Shown here one piece after another: positions 9,752 to 21,558 of a DNA stretch of 64,000 bases. A model generated the notes under the pieces. The model did no database searches and was not told the origin of the DNA. It saw nothing but the letters and a program-made list of their open reading frames with translations. Made by a program: the position numbers and the translations under genes. Position 1 is the first letter of the stretch, and each line of letters opens with the position of its first letter. This stretch comes from Thamnidium elegans (lineage: Eukaryota > Mucoromycota > Mucoromycetes > Mucorales > Mucoraceae), in NCBI GenBank assembly GCA_025201345.1, contig JAIXMG010000026.1, positions 124,001 through 188,000 of the forward strand, in the 5' to 3' direction.

Positions 9752-12089
9752 TTATACATTTTTTCGTCTCGCAATTTCAATTTTAGACATAGCTTCTTCA
9801 TGATATTTATCATGAAGTGTTTGAAATGCTGTTTCGTATTGACGCTTGAGGTTAGTTACTTCATTACGGTAATCAGTGTATAAATTTTTCGGTAATGAAT
9901 CGAACAGGTGCTTTTCTTGATCTATATTTATATATAGATCAGTATACAATTGGGAGAGAGGTTTTAGTAAAGGGAAGGTTGGGAGTTGGGGGTTTACCTG
10001 TTAAATCGCTATATACTTGAGAGGGATCTGTTTCTGTTTCTACAAATGCACCGCTACTAATATCAAAAGCGGGAATAATGAACTTATCTACATAGGTTAT
10101 CGCTGCTTCTGATAAGGGGGACATTTCGGTTATTTGTGTATCTTCAGAATCAGATCCAATATCCATATCTGACGTATTTTCCTCTGTCACTATAGGCATA
10201 GGTTTCAAATGAGCGTAAAGGTATGATTTAGGTAAATGTACAGTAGATCTGTACTGGTATTGATTTCTTGATTTAACGTCTGTTAACCAATACTTGACAT
10301 TATCAGCTACCATCTTATTCATCTTTTGTACATTAAATGCACTATCATGTTGCCAGTCGTTATCTTGTCCCATCACTTCTTTTAAATCATCGGATTTACG
10401 ATTAGAGTAAGGTATATTGCGTTCAGCCAAGAAATGAAATGCTCTTTCCTCAACAGAGCCTACTGAAACAAGCCAACTAATAGGAGCAAGCACATCAGTT
10501 GTGCCACGTTTCATTATCTTTTCAAATAACGAATTATCTTTACGAAGTCGAATATCCATACAGATAATAAAATCAGCCGAACAAGAGAATTTACCTCCAC
10601 GTTCCGCAGTTCCCTTATTTTGGTCGACTTTACCCATTGTTTTTACAATAACGCCATATTCACCATTCCAACCATCATCCAAAAGATAATTAATACGTAC
10701 ACAATCAAGCTTTAATGTACTTGCAACCATGTTTAACAATGCTTCTTCTTCGGTCAAATCGTTCCCTACAAGTAATAAGACCAAATCCATACCTGATAAA
10801 TTCTGTAATAAGCTATGGATAAACATGGTCTTTCCGGATTGATTCCATTGTTCCTCTGATATGGTATCCAAACCAGAAGATGGAAAGTTTAAAATATCCA
10901 TCATCTTTTCAACATTGACGTTAAAGACCGCGTTGTTTTTAGTAGGGTTGGATGATGCTGTCACTTTATCACATAATTTTTGTTGTGTCTCGGTAGGAAA
11001 GATGGGAATCATTTGGGGTTTAAAAGCAAAGATCTTGCTGGTGTGGTTGTATAACGTGTTGGTGGTTATCATGTCATCACTATACCACTGATCTGTACAA
11101 GTAGCAGGTTCCTCTGTAGTTGTTTTTGCTAATGTTGTTTCTGCTAATGTTGTTTCTGCTAATGTTTTTTCTGCTAATGTTGTTTCTGCTGGTATTGTTT
11201 CTGCCGGTGCTGTTTCTGTTAATGTTGTTTCTGTAGATGTTGCTTCTAAAGAGGTCATCGACCGTGGATTTGCTGAAGGTAATACCGTTCTTCTAGGAGC
11301 TGTAGGTGTAATGATAACAGGTGGGGATGGGACACTCTCATCTGATACATTTGACATAGTTTTATGTAAAGTTGGAGCTGCCACTGGCTCTGCTGGTACC
11401 GTTGTAGGTTCTGCTGGTACTGTTGTCGGTTCTACATCCTCCATTTCACTGTCACTGGATTCGATTGTAATTTGACCGTCTCCTTCAGTTTGTTCTACAG
11501 GTTGCTCCGTAGATTGTTCAGTAGGCTGTTCAGTAGGGTTTTCAGTAGGTTGTGCAGTAGGTTGTACATTTGGTTGTGCAGGTTGTTGTGCAGGTTGCTC
11601 AGGTCTTAATACGTCTTCCAACACAGCACGAGCATACTGTGAACTCGAAAAGTGATCTTCATCATCTTCATCCATAGCAGTAACAGAATCAGGCTGTGCA
11701 ATAACTACCATTTGCATTTGATAGGCTTTTCTTTCCTCTACGTAATCCTTTATGTTCAAGGTGGTGACAGGTAATTCTGCAGGTTCTTCCTTTTCGTAAT
11801 TAAGAAGAGAAAGGTTCCCTACGGGGATTAGGGTCAACATATTAATATTATTTTCAGTAGGACGTGGTACATTGTGTTCTCTATCAAAGATACGAAACAA
11901 TGAATGGTCAATAGTTTCAAAATGTAGAGTGTTGGGATCATTGTTCGTTGTCCTTTCTGCTAAACGTTCTCGTTCTGCTTGTTCATTAAGCTCAATTTGA
12001 ATTTTTTCTTTTGTTTTTTCTTCAATGGCATGTACACCATCATTTTTTCGAATGATGGGTAATAGCCCTTTTAATATTCGTGTAGTCAT
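9752..12089 (-). CDS. HDA1 histone deacetylase complex subunit 2/3-like protein
   Basis: Exons 12089-9998 and 9921-9752 join in frame to 753 residues. The C-terminal half resembles the HDA2/HDA3 domain, a helicase-C-like fold: KTMFIHSLLQNLSGMDLVLLLVG, a segment with FSCSADFIICMDIRL, and PISWLVSVGSVEERAFHFL. A short coiled-coil-like tail (YRNEVTNLKRQYETAFQTLH) follows in exon 2. The N-terminal region is low complexity: repeated QPT/TEQ units around residues 165-200 and ETTLAETT-type units around residues 285-335. In yeast these subunits recruit and activate the class II deacetylase Hda1 for gene repression. The assignment rests on motif resemblance only. The stop codon lies 30 bp from that of the convergent ML-domain gene. 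Confidence 0.6.
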
Positions 12090-12203
12090 TTTGTTATTGA
12101 ATTAGAAAGAAAAAAGTAAAAAAAAAAAAAAAAACACACGGAAAAAAACAAATAAATAAAAACGGGTTTTTTATGTGACAGTTTTTTTTTTTAATTGAAA
12201 TTT

Positions 12204-14387
12204 TTATTGTTGCAAAGAAAAGTCAAATGATTCAAAAGCTTTCTTAAACGCAACAGCATTTTGCTTTTCTTCTTCTTCTGTTTGACTACATGCTTTCCAG
12301 TCCTCACGTTCAGGACTTCCCAAAACGTTTGCAAGTACCAATCTATTATAATTATTTTAGCTTGTGAGTTTATATAACTGCATAAAAAAAAAAAACTAAC
12401 CTTCCAAATTGTAAATTAAATCTTTCTTTAGGTCGAAGTAAATGAACCAAAGATTTACCATTAGGTAATTCCATTCTAAAGTAAGGAATTTCTACATTTT
12501 GCTATTTACACAGAAAAAAAAAAACGTTAAATACTATAATATCACAATAATAATAATAATAATAAACTTACAGGTATTTGGTCAATAAAATCCATACCAG
12601 CTAATTGAGCTTGTTCTCTAGCAATCTTTTCAATTTGATCCGATTTAGACTTGGGTACAGGAACAATTTGTATATGAGCGTGAGCAAGACCACGGAAAGA
12701 TTCTCTCGAGACTTCAAACAAAACTAAATCTTGATCATATTGATCAAACATACGTCTTAATGCGCTCTTGTATTTCTCTAATTCAGCTACTACTTCAATT
12801 TGTGCGTCAAGTGGAATCTTTCCAAATGTAGGATAATGAGTAATAGGAATCAATAAAATATGACCTAGCCCAGGTACTTTACAATCTGCATCCTTTGATG
12901 AAATAATAGGTCCCTTGGCTAATGTAACATAAATCTCTGTTCCAATTGATACAATCAAGTGCTTTTCAACCTTTGGGTTTGCTAAACAGAACCAACAAGA
13001 ATCCACTTTTTACATATATATATATATATAAAATTAATATCTATAAACATTTTACACTTCCATTTTTTGTTTGTACTTACACTTTTCTTGCTCTCTTTTA
13101 TTATTGATCACCTTTGCGTCAGGACACTTTTTGATATAATGACCAGGTTGTTTACAAATATTACAAATATATCCATCAGGAGGAACATGATCGCTTTCAG
13201 TATTTTGAGGACAATCTTTAATGTTATGTCCCTTATTGTTACACTTTCGACAAACATAATCAGAGGTAGGACAATCAGCAATAAAATGGCCAGGAACATT
13301 ACAGCGTTTACATACATAACCATCCTTCGGCTTTTCAGCAACCTTTGCACGTTTAGCATCTTCTCCCCAAAAGAAGGATCCATTGGTGTCATCTTGTGTA
13401 TCCTCATGCTTTCTCTTTGTACCATTGAATAATGGAACAAAAGGACATTCAGTTGTGTTATCAGGTAAAGTCTCAAGTGCTTCCTTTGATGCTTTAGACA
13501 TTGGTACTAAATTAAATGCATAAAACCATCTTTGTTTTTCCTTATTCAAAACATCACCTAATCCAATAAATCGAGTAGCATGTCCTGCCTCTCTTTCTTC
13601 AGCGGCTCCAAATCCACTGACAATATTTCTATAAGGTTCGCGTTCGTAGAACATAGATTGTGAAGCAGCAAAATGGTATCTAGGTTTTAAAGCTGCTGCT
13701 AATTCAGAAATATATACAGATGTTTTATCTTGATTGACGGTGATAGGTAAACTAGATAATTCGTTGACGTCCTTGGGCCATTCATATGACAATAAGAAAT
13801 CGACACCAGGGGGCAATGTTACTGGTAACTTTGTAAGGCATAATTTTTGAATATCTGATTTTGAGTAAGTAACAAGTGCTGCTGCTGCTGAATCCTCTGT
13901 TTCTTGAGCTCCAGAAATAAAAGCGATTTTAAGTCCCTCTGAAGTAGTCAAGATACCTTGTTTACCAAGGTAGTAAAGGTTAGAACATACTTCACCGTCG
14001 TTGGCTTCAATATGTTGTTGTACAGTTGCAGGGAAAGGTGTATCGCCAATGATGAAATAAGTCATTAATGGAACTAAAAAGAGAGAATGAGGTTATATGC
14101 GATCTAAATAAAAAGAAAGAGTTACGTACTGTCGATTTTATTGTCAAGTAATTCTTGAATATCTTCTTCATTAGTGTCTGCGTTGAAAAAGTTGCCTGTA
14201 CATAAGTGAACGTCAAAGGGACCGTATTTTTCGTGAATTTGCTTTGCTTTGGTAAACAAGTCTTTGAATTTGCCGTTGGTTGAGCCTGTCACAAGTCTTT
14301 TAAATGTAAGAAAAAAAAAGGGGGGCGTTAGACTTAGTAAATAATTCGGTTAATGTACTTTACTTACACTTTGATATTAGCTGCCAT
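12204..14387 (-). CDS. DRN1: Drn1/CWF19-like protein with CCHC zinc knuckles (CWF19L1)
   Basis: Exons on the minus strand: 14387-14368, 14296-14130, 14073-13081, 13005-12572, 12501-12401 and 12342-12204, in frame to 617 residues. The N-terminus has the metallophosphoesterase-like fold of Dbr1 relatives (VLVTGSTNGKF, FDVHLCTGNFF) without the full metal-binding set. The middle has three CCHC zinc knuckles: CKRCNVPGHFIADC, CRKCNNKGHNIKDC and CNICKQPGHYIKKC. The C-terminal half has CwfJ-type HIT-like domains: DSCWFCLANP, GHILLIPITHYPTF and HAHIQIVPVP. Drn1 associates with the lariat debranching enzyme Dbr1 and late spliceosomes. The zinc knuckles between the halves are common in fungal and animal homologues. 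It diverges from Rse1 across a 379-bp gap. Confidence 0.92.
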
Positions 14388-14415
14388 AGTATTTATGTAA
14401 ATGAAGTTGAAAGAC

Positions 14416-14448
<33 letters not shown>

Positions 14449-14766
14449 CAGACTCAGTTCTTTGATACTTTTTTTTTAGCGTATCCCCATAAGCCACACG
14501 ATTCTATTGGTGAAAGTAAAAACCACACCTGTTTTTTTTCTGGCTGCAAAAAAAGTACTTATTTTCTTTTTTTTTTATTCTTTCTTGTTTTTTTTTGTTT
14601 TTTAATCGATTATAATTAATACGTTAAATAGAAACAAAAAAAGAAATTAGATACAAAAAAAGCAACATTAACACCTTATCCTTTTGTTCAGTATTTTAAA
14701 ACGCGAAGAACAACAACTTTTTTTTTTAAAGTACACTTTTTTTTTTAAGCAAAAAGGAAAACAATC
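14388..14766. promoter_or_regulatory. Shared divergent promoter region of Drn1 and Rse1 genes
   Basis: This 379-bp gap separates the two divergent start codons. It contains a run of about 30 A near 14418 and many T runs, which would disfavour nucleosomes. No TATA box or factor site is claimed. Confidence 0.5.
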
Positions 14767-17700
14767 ATGTTTTTGTATAACATTACTTTAAATCCTACAA
14801 CAGCCATCAACCAGGCTATTTATGGTAACTTTTCTGGTACCAAACAACAAGAAATTATTGTAGCTCGACAAACACGTTTAGAATTATTAAGACCAGATGC
14901 ATCTACTGGAAAAGTACACACAATTCTTTCACATGAATGTTTTGGTTTAATCCGCAGTTTAGCTCCTTTTCGATTGACAGGTGGTAGCAAAGGTAAGATT
15001 TTAAGAGAGAGAGTATGCAGGCATCAATAAAGCACATTTCTCATCTTTTTTCGTTTTATTTAGATTATGTTGTTGTCGGTTCTGATTCAGGACGCATCGT
15101 TATTCTTGAATATAACCCAGTAAAGAACACGTTTGATAAAATCCATCAAGAAACCTACGGAAAGACAGGCTGTCGCCGTATTGTACCAGGTCAATATATG
15201 GCTGCTGACCCAAAGGGTCGTGCAGTCATGGTAGCAGCAGTCGAAAAACAAAAATTAGTATACATTTTGAACCGTGATAGTGCAGCCAACTTGACCATTT
15301 CTTCTCCCTTGGAAGCACATAAAAGTCATACAATTAATCACCATATGGTAGCTGTCGATGTAGGCTTTGAGAACCCAATGTTTGCTTGTCTTGAAGTAGA
15401 GTATACTGATGCTGATGCTGATCCATCCGGTGAAGCAGTAAAGGACGCTGAAAAGACACTGACATATTATGAATTAGATCTCGGTTTAAATCACGTCGTT
15501 AGAAAATGGAGCGATGTAGTTGATCGTAAAGCAAACTTACTTGTGCCTGGTAAATTTTCTATTGTGATGTTGCTGTTTTTATATACTACAGATTTTTAAT
15601 ATATTTTTTTGTGTGTGTGTAGTTCCTGGTGGTAACGATGGTCCCTCTGGTGTTTTAGTATGTACAGAAAATTTCATCTCTTATAGGCACCCAGAACAAG
15701 AGGAACTTCGTATTCCTATCCCTCGTCGTGCTCAACCACTTGAAGATCCTTCAAGAGGTATTATCATTGTTGCATCTGCTGTACATAGAATGCGTGTAGA
15801 TAAAAAGACTCAATTCTTCTTCTTGTTACAGTCTGAAGAAGGTGATCTTTATAAAGTCACTATGCAACACGAAGAAGGTACGGTTAGTGGATTAACAATT
15901 AAATATTTTGATACAATCCCTATCGCTACCTCTCTTTGTATCTTGAAGAGTGGTTTCTTATTTGTTGCAAACGAATTCGGTAATCAGTAAGTTGCTATAT
16001 ATCGCATATACAAAAGAAATACGTTACTAAAAATAATATAAAGCCATCATTATTTCTTTGAAGGTCTTGGTGACGATGGTGACGATCCAGAAATTTCATC
16101 AGAAGAGTATATGGAAGCAGAACTTTCGCAAGGAAAACAATTAGTTTATTTCAAACCTCGTCCCTTAAAGAATTTATCATTAGTAGACGAGTTAAGTTCA
16201 ATGGCCCCTTTAATGGATTCAAAAGTATTAAACTTGGCAGACGAAGAATCACCTCGTATTTATTCTGTTTGCGGTAAAGGATCTCAATCTACTTTCCGTA
16301 TTTTGAATCAAGGTTTAGAAGCAGCTGAATTAGCTGTCAGTGAATTACCTGGTAACCCCAGTGCTGTTTGGACCACCAAGTTAAAGGCAGATGACGAATT
16401 CCACGCTTATATTGTCGTTTCATTTGCTAATGCTACACTTGTTTTATCTATTGGTGAAACAGTAGAAGAAGTTGCTGATACTGGATTTTTAACAGATGCA
16501 CCTACCATTGCCGTTCAACAAATTGGGGATGATGCTTTATTACAAGTACATCCTACCGGTATTAGACATATTCGTGCTGATCGTCGTGTCAATGAATGGA
16601 GAGCACCTAACGGTCAACTAATTACCGAAGCTGCTACCAACAGTCGTCAAGTTGTTATTTCACTCTCTGGTGGCGAAATTGTATATTTTGAATTGGATAA
16701 TATGGGTCAATTAAACGAACATCAAGAACGTAAGCAAATGTCTGCTACCGTTACTTGTTTAGCTCTCGGTGATGTACCTGAAGGACGTCAACGTTCTCGT
16801 TACTTATCTGCTGGTTGTGATGATCAAACTGTGCGTATCTTGAGTTTAGATCCCGATTCTTGTTTAGAAGCTATCTCTATGCAAGCTTTACAAGGCGTTC
16901 CTTCTAGTTTGGTTATTGCTGAAATGATGGATACTGGTATTGAAATTGGTCACGGTACTACTTATCTTAATATTGGTCTCTCTAACGGTGTCTTGCTTCG
17001 TACTGTACTTGATACTATTACCGGTCAATTGTCCGATACTCGTACTCGTTTTATTGGTGCTAAAAGTGTCAAGTTGCATAAAATCTCTATTCAAGGTCAT
17101 CCTGCTGTCTTGGCTTTATCCACTAAGCCTTGGATCAGTTACACTTTCCAAAATCGTTTGTATTTAACTCCTCTTAGTTACGAAATGTTGGAATATGGTA
17201 GTGCCTTTGTAAGTGAGCAATGTCCTGAAGGTGTTGTTGCAGTTGCTGGTAACACACTAAGGTAAGCAGAAAATATTGAAGCTAGTTATGTGAGCGATAC
17301 TAATGAAAAAGACAATTAGAATTTTCACCGTTGAAAAGCTTGGTAATGTATTTAATCAAGTTTCACTTCCTTTAAAATATACGCCTAGAAAGTTTGCTTT
17401 ACATCCCAACACACGTACATTTGTTATTGTCGAAAGTGATCATGCAGTGTATTCACCTGAATCAAAGTCTAGAGGCATTGACGAAAAGGAACAAGAAGGA
17501 TTTGAAATTGACCCTGAAGTCACGGATATGGACCCTCTTCAGTTCGGTAATGTACGTAACGTGTACGGTAAATGGGCTAGTTGTATCCGACTTGTTGATC
17601 CTTTCCAAGTATCTACTTTACAAACAATCGAATTAGAAGATAATGAAGCAGCATTCAGTGTAGCCATGGTACAATTCCGTAACAACCCTCATGCCATTGA

Positions 17701-18664
17701 CGCATCTGAACAATTTGTTGTTGTTGGTACAGGACAAAATGTTCAATTACAACCTCGTTCTTGTACAGCAGGTTATTTGCGTGTATACCGTGTTGTCTCT
17801 GATGAAGGCGTACTTCGTCTTGACTTTATTCACAAGACGCCTGTAGATGATGTTCCCCATGCTTTACTTGCTTTCCAAGGTCGTTTGTTGGTTGGTTGTG
17901 GTAAAGCACTTCGTATCTACGATATTGGTAAAAAGAAGATGCTGCGTAAATGTGAGACTAGAAGTTTACCAAACTGTATTGTATCACTGCACACACAAGG
18001 CCATCGTGTAGTTGCAACAGATATTCAAGAATCAGTTCACTATGTCATTTATAAACACGCCGATAATCGACTTGTTGTATTTGCTGATGATACCATTCCT
18101 CGTTGGATGACAGCTTCTACCATGGTTGATTATGATACAGTTGCAGGTGGAGATAAGTTTGGTAACTTTTTCGTTAACCGTTTACCGGCCAGTGTATCTC
18201 GTGAAGTAGATGAAGATACAACCGGTAACCGTATCTATCATGAAAAGGGATACCTTCAAGGAGCACCCAACAAAGTGGATAACTTGTGTGAATACTTTAC
18301 TGGAGATATTATTACATCCGTGCATAGAACAACTCTTTTATCTGGTGGTCGTGAAGTACTTTTAACAACATCGCTTTTAGGATCTATTTCAATTTATGTG
18401 CCTTTTGTGTCTAAAGAAGATGTTGATTTTTTCCAAATGCTTGAAATGCATATGCGTGCTGAGGCACCACCTCTTGCTGGACGAGATCATTTGCTCTATA
18501 GAGGTTATTACATACCCGTTAAATCAGTGATTGATGGTGATTTATGTGAACAATATAACTCGTTATCCGCTGAAAAGAGACGTATGATTGCCGAAGAGCT
18601 TGATCGTCCTGTTGCCGATGTTCAAAAGAAGATAGAAGATATGCGTGTTAGATCAGGTTTCTAA
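14767..18664 (+). CDS. RSE1: Splicing factor 3B subunit 3 (U2 snRNP, Rse1)
   Basis: Exons 14767-14992, 15064-15549, 15623-15986, 16044-17261 and 17320-18664 give 1212 residues, close to human SF3B3 (1217). The N-terminus [20 protein letters not shown] and blocks such as [19 protein letters not shown] and [18 protein letters not shown] are characteristic. The protein is a three-beta-propeller scaffold related to DDB1 and CPSF160, and the C-terminus ends in the family's helical segment ([25 protein letters not shown]). It is part of SF3b, which stabilises U2 snRNP at the branch point. Introns are confined to the first two thirds. Exon 4 begins with a His-rich stretch (NHHHYFFEG) where the acceptor choice could shift by a few residues. 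Confidence 0.97.
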
Positions 18665-19254
18665 AATTAATTTGGCTTTGCTTTTTTTCTCTCTCTCTTT
18701 TTACCTTTTAATAAAAATATGACAACATACTTTTTTTTTTTTTTTTCGCATACTTTACAAATTAATTTCTATTTACACGTTTTTTAACTTCTTGCGCGAA
18801 ACACGTTGTAGACATGCATCTACTTGGTCGTATGGTTCCCGAAGAAATCAGCAACTATTTGTCTTGATTTCGCAGAACTTGCTTTTTACCTACTTACTCA
18901 TCACCAAGGGGATATATTTCTACCCTTTCCTGTCGCCCGGTATGACTTATTTATATAGCACTTTTCAATAATAAAAAACTACGAGTGAGTCGTAGGACCT
19001 ATAAGAAACATGATTATATTGATAATCAATGCTGGCAACCCATTTTTCTTCCGCAAATTATATAGAAAAATATAGAACATTGGCCTTATATCATACCAGA
19101 GATATTCTACTAACAACAGCATGAAGCCGGAACTCAGTAGTATACAGGATTTTAATTGGTACGGTTGAATTTTTTTTTTTTTTTTGGTACGACTTTTGTA
19201 GAGAAAAATAATAATATGCAGAGTAAATTTTCTTTTTCTTTCTTTACAAGTAAC
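18665..19254. other. Intergenic, no gene recognised
   Basis: This is the gap between Rse1 and the TPR gene. It has T-rich runs at 18731-18746 and 19169-19185. A minus-strand open frame (18979-19284) is low in recognisable features and overlaps the promoter of the next gene, so I left it out. Confidence 0.5.
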
Positions 19255-19899
19255 ATGAAAACCCCTCAAGAGAACTTCGATCAAGGTGTTAAGCTTCGTT
19301 TAGCTGGCAATGAAGACTTTAAAAAACAAGATTATAAAGGGGGTAATTAAGGAAAAACAAAAAGCAAAACACGTCTTTTAAAAAACCAACTTTCCCTTTT
19401 TTTTTAAAAAAAAAAAAAAGCTTTGACCAACTATTATAACGCCCTACTTCATTTGAAGGCAGTTGGTGGTCAAAAATATAAAGATCAATACAAAGCGTCT
19501 AGTGAAGAACAATTAGTCATGATTTATAACAACATGTCTGCTGTATTTGCTAGACAAGAACGTTGGGACCGAGTTTTATTCTACGCTTCAAAAGCAAACG
19601 AATTGGATTCTGCAAATACAAAATCAAAGTTTCGTATGGGCCAAGCTTATTTACAATTAGAAAATATCGAAAAAGCAAAAGAATTCCTTGAAGACGTATT
19701 GAGTGCAAATCCTACAGGTAAATAAAGGGATACGATGATATAAAAAAAAACATTGTGTATTCATTATTCTTTTGGTTTTTTAGATACGCTTGTTAAAAAG
19801 GAATTACAAAAAGTTGCAGCTGCGAGTAAGCAAATGGATGATAAAGAAAAGTTAGTTTATAGAGCCATGATGACAAAACTTGCCCAAGAAAAGAAATAA
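19255..19899 (+). CDS. Small TPR-repeat protein (TTC9-like)
   Basis: Exons 19255-19342, 19421-19717 and 19784-19899 give 166 residues. Three tetratricopeptide repeats are visible: AGNEDFKKQDYKGALTNYYN, then LVMIYNNMSAVFARQERWDR, then SKFRMGQAYLQLENIEKAKE. The C-terminal tail is rich in lysine. The layout is like TTC9 or the TPR half of FKBP-type co-chaperones, but there is no isomerase domain, so the partner is unknown. An in-frame ATG at 19216 would add 13 residues (MQSKFSF...). I chose 19255 because the repeat-family start is close by and the extra stretch is Phe/Ser-rich. Confidence 0.8.
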
Positions 19900-19952
19900 A
19901 GTTTTTTTATTATTATTATATTTACAGAGAAAAAGTTGGTATTAAAAAGAGC

Positions 19953-20487
19953 CTAGATAGGATTAATTTCGGTCAAAGCCATCGCCATAATAAATACAAC
20001 AAATAACATTATAACAGTAGCTATAAGGTATCCGAGCCAACCATGACCAACATCAATTAATCGTTTCACAATTTTTCGTTGGTTCCTGAAATAGCTATAA
20101 AGTGAATAGATAAAACAAGTGAATCCTAATCCAACAAATATGTACGACACAATTTTAGCGTTTAGTGAGACAGGTTCGCTTGTCCACGGCAAAGAATAAG
20201 AGGGCGCAAAATTCTTTGTCGGCATATCCAATAACGTCATAAATCCTATTAAATTTGTTAATAAAAAAAAAAATTAAGAACTTGAGTTAACTTTTTTTAC
20301 CAACGAGAGAAAGCGTTGTGCCTGTTCTCACCCACGTAAGTAAATTTCGTTCGTTGGCAAAGTGATCCCTTGGATCTGGTCCATCAATAACCGTATGCAC
20401 TGAAAAATCTAAATATTTAAATATGCTGGAACACTTTTCATCGTTACAAAGAAGAAATGATTCAGGTGCGTTCAATTCTACATCCAT
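19953..20487 (-). CDS. DUF202-domain membrane protein
   Basis: Exons 20487-20301 and 20245-19953 give 159 residues. The DUF202 signature DHFANERNLLTWVRTGTTLSLVG is split by the single intron and continues into FMTLLD. Three membrane segments follow the family pattern: one starting at the signature, one around SYIFVGLGFTCFIYSLYSYF, and one around GYLIATVIMLFVVFIMAMAL. DUF202 modules form the membrane part of fungal vacuolar transporter chaperone (VTC) proteins and also occur alone, as here. No SPX or polyphosphate polymerase domain is attached. It lies tail-to-tail with the TPR gene, with 53 bp between the two stop codons. The function of stand-alone members is unknown. Confidence 0.85.
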
Positions 20488-20745
20488 TTTTTTTTTAATA
20501 AAAGAAAAGAAAGAAAAAAAAATAGGGAACTACAGTTCTTTTCTTCTACAAAATGGATAATTATATTTCCCTGTTAAAGTTTTAATGTGATCATAAAAAG
20601 AAACATCCCTCTGCATATATGTATATTATATACATGAACGTTATTTAGTTTATACAAATAAGCACCAATGTGTATGTGTGTGTGTCTTATTTTATATCAA
20701 TTATACCCGGGTCAAATCATAAAATAAAGTAGAGAATTTTTACGT
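20488..20745. other. Left edge of gene-poor island
   Basis: AT-rich DNA with a short GT repeat near 20672-20683. I see no gene here. Confidence 0.4.
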
Positions 20746-20954
20746 ATGACGAAAAACGGGAGGTACGAACCTGAGACAGTAGATCTAAGCCCGTGTAAGA
20801 GAAATTATCCTGCAATTTATTATGAGGGCAACTTGAAACATCGGGATATCGTCAAAATCCCGGCTATAATGAGGAATTCATAAGGAAATTCGGATTTGAA
20901 AGGGAAAAGGCGACATGTATAAATAGATATAAAAATGAAAGCATTTGTTTATAA
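20746..20954 (+). pseudogene. Short frameshifted coding remnant, unrecognised
   Basis: An ATG at 20746 opens 45 coding-like codons (GRYEPETVDLSPCKR ... RDIVKIPAI) ending in a stop near 20883. In the overlapping frame the coding-like text continues (YNEEFIRKFGFEREKATCIN) to a stop at 20952-20954. The segment is richer in GC than its flanks. I read it as one coding region with a frameshift. The family is unknown, and it could also be a very small gene with chance continuation. Confidence 0.25.
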
Positions 20955-21154
20955 ACAATTAGGATATGCGTATTATTTTTGTACTCTGGTATTATTTGAA
21001 ATTAATTCGGTACAGTTATATCAGTATATCAAAAAGATTATTTGATTTATTATTTAAAACTGACAAATAAAGGTTTAAAAAGTAAGAATAATAGTGATAG
21101 AAAATCTTGATAGATTAAAGGGAAAAAAAAGTGGTAATGTACATATCATATTAT

Positions 21155-21558
21155 TTAAATATCGTACGTGAATATAACGCCTGAGAATGCATCTCCAAGT
21201 TTATGATTGATATCTCTAACAGGAGTATAATACTCCTCGGGTGATTTGTGAGTAAAACAGTCAAGTAAAAACTTGGTATGACGTTCCATGCTCTTGATAC
21301 CACCTACAACTAAGAACGTGGCGAGTGGAAAATCATCAAACTCAAGTTTCTCTTCTCCAAGGATTTGAAAGTAGCAACATCCTCATCAATCATTCGAGAA
21401 GTAATATCAATACTAATGTCCACTTCTTCAGTTGAAATATCGACATTAACAAAACAGCAACAGACATCGCTGGTTTCATGAAGGATGTCAAGGGTTTGCT
21501 CCTTGTGTTGAACACCGAGGGCGGCAAAGTGTCTATCGCCAGAGGTGAAGTCACTGAC
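21155..21558 (-). pseudogene. HsbA-like gene remnant, third exon
   Basis: The minus strand reads like the third exon of the two intact HsbA-like genes at 24906 and 33203. It starts after an AATAG acceptor with VSDFTSGDRHFAALGVQHKEQ and ends with KLGDAFSG ... YDI and a stop. In the middle (after TFKSLEKRN) the frame shifts by one base relative to the intact genes, then resumes as LEFDDFPLATFLVVGGIKSM. The segment is 404 nt against 408 nt in both intact genes. It is therefore a decayed paralogue. A matching first exon lies 1.6 kb away on the same strand. Confidence 0.75.

Noticed and set aside
13067..13476. Open frames overlapping the Drn1 zinc-knuckle exon
   Set aside because: They are other-frame shadows of the CCHC repeats on the coding strand.
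20756..20794. tRNA-like element: ACGGG/CCCGT ends with a GGTTCGTACC box on the minus strand
   Set aside because: Only about 39 nt long, with no D or anticodon arm. It overlaps a coding-like remnant, so it is probably coincidence.
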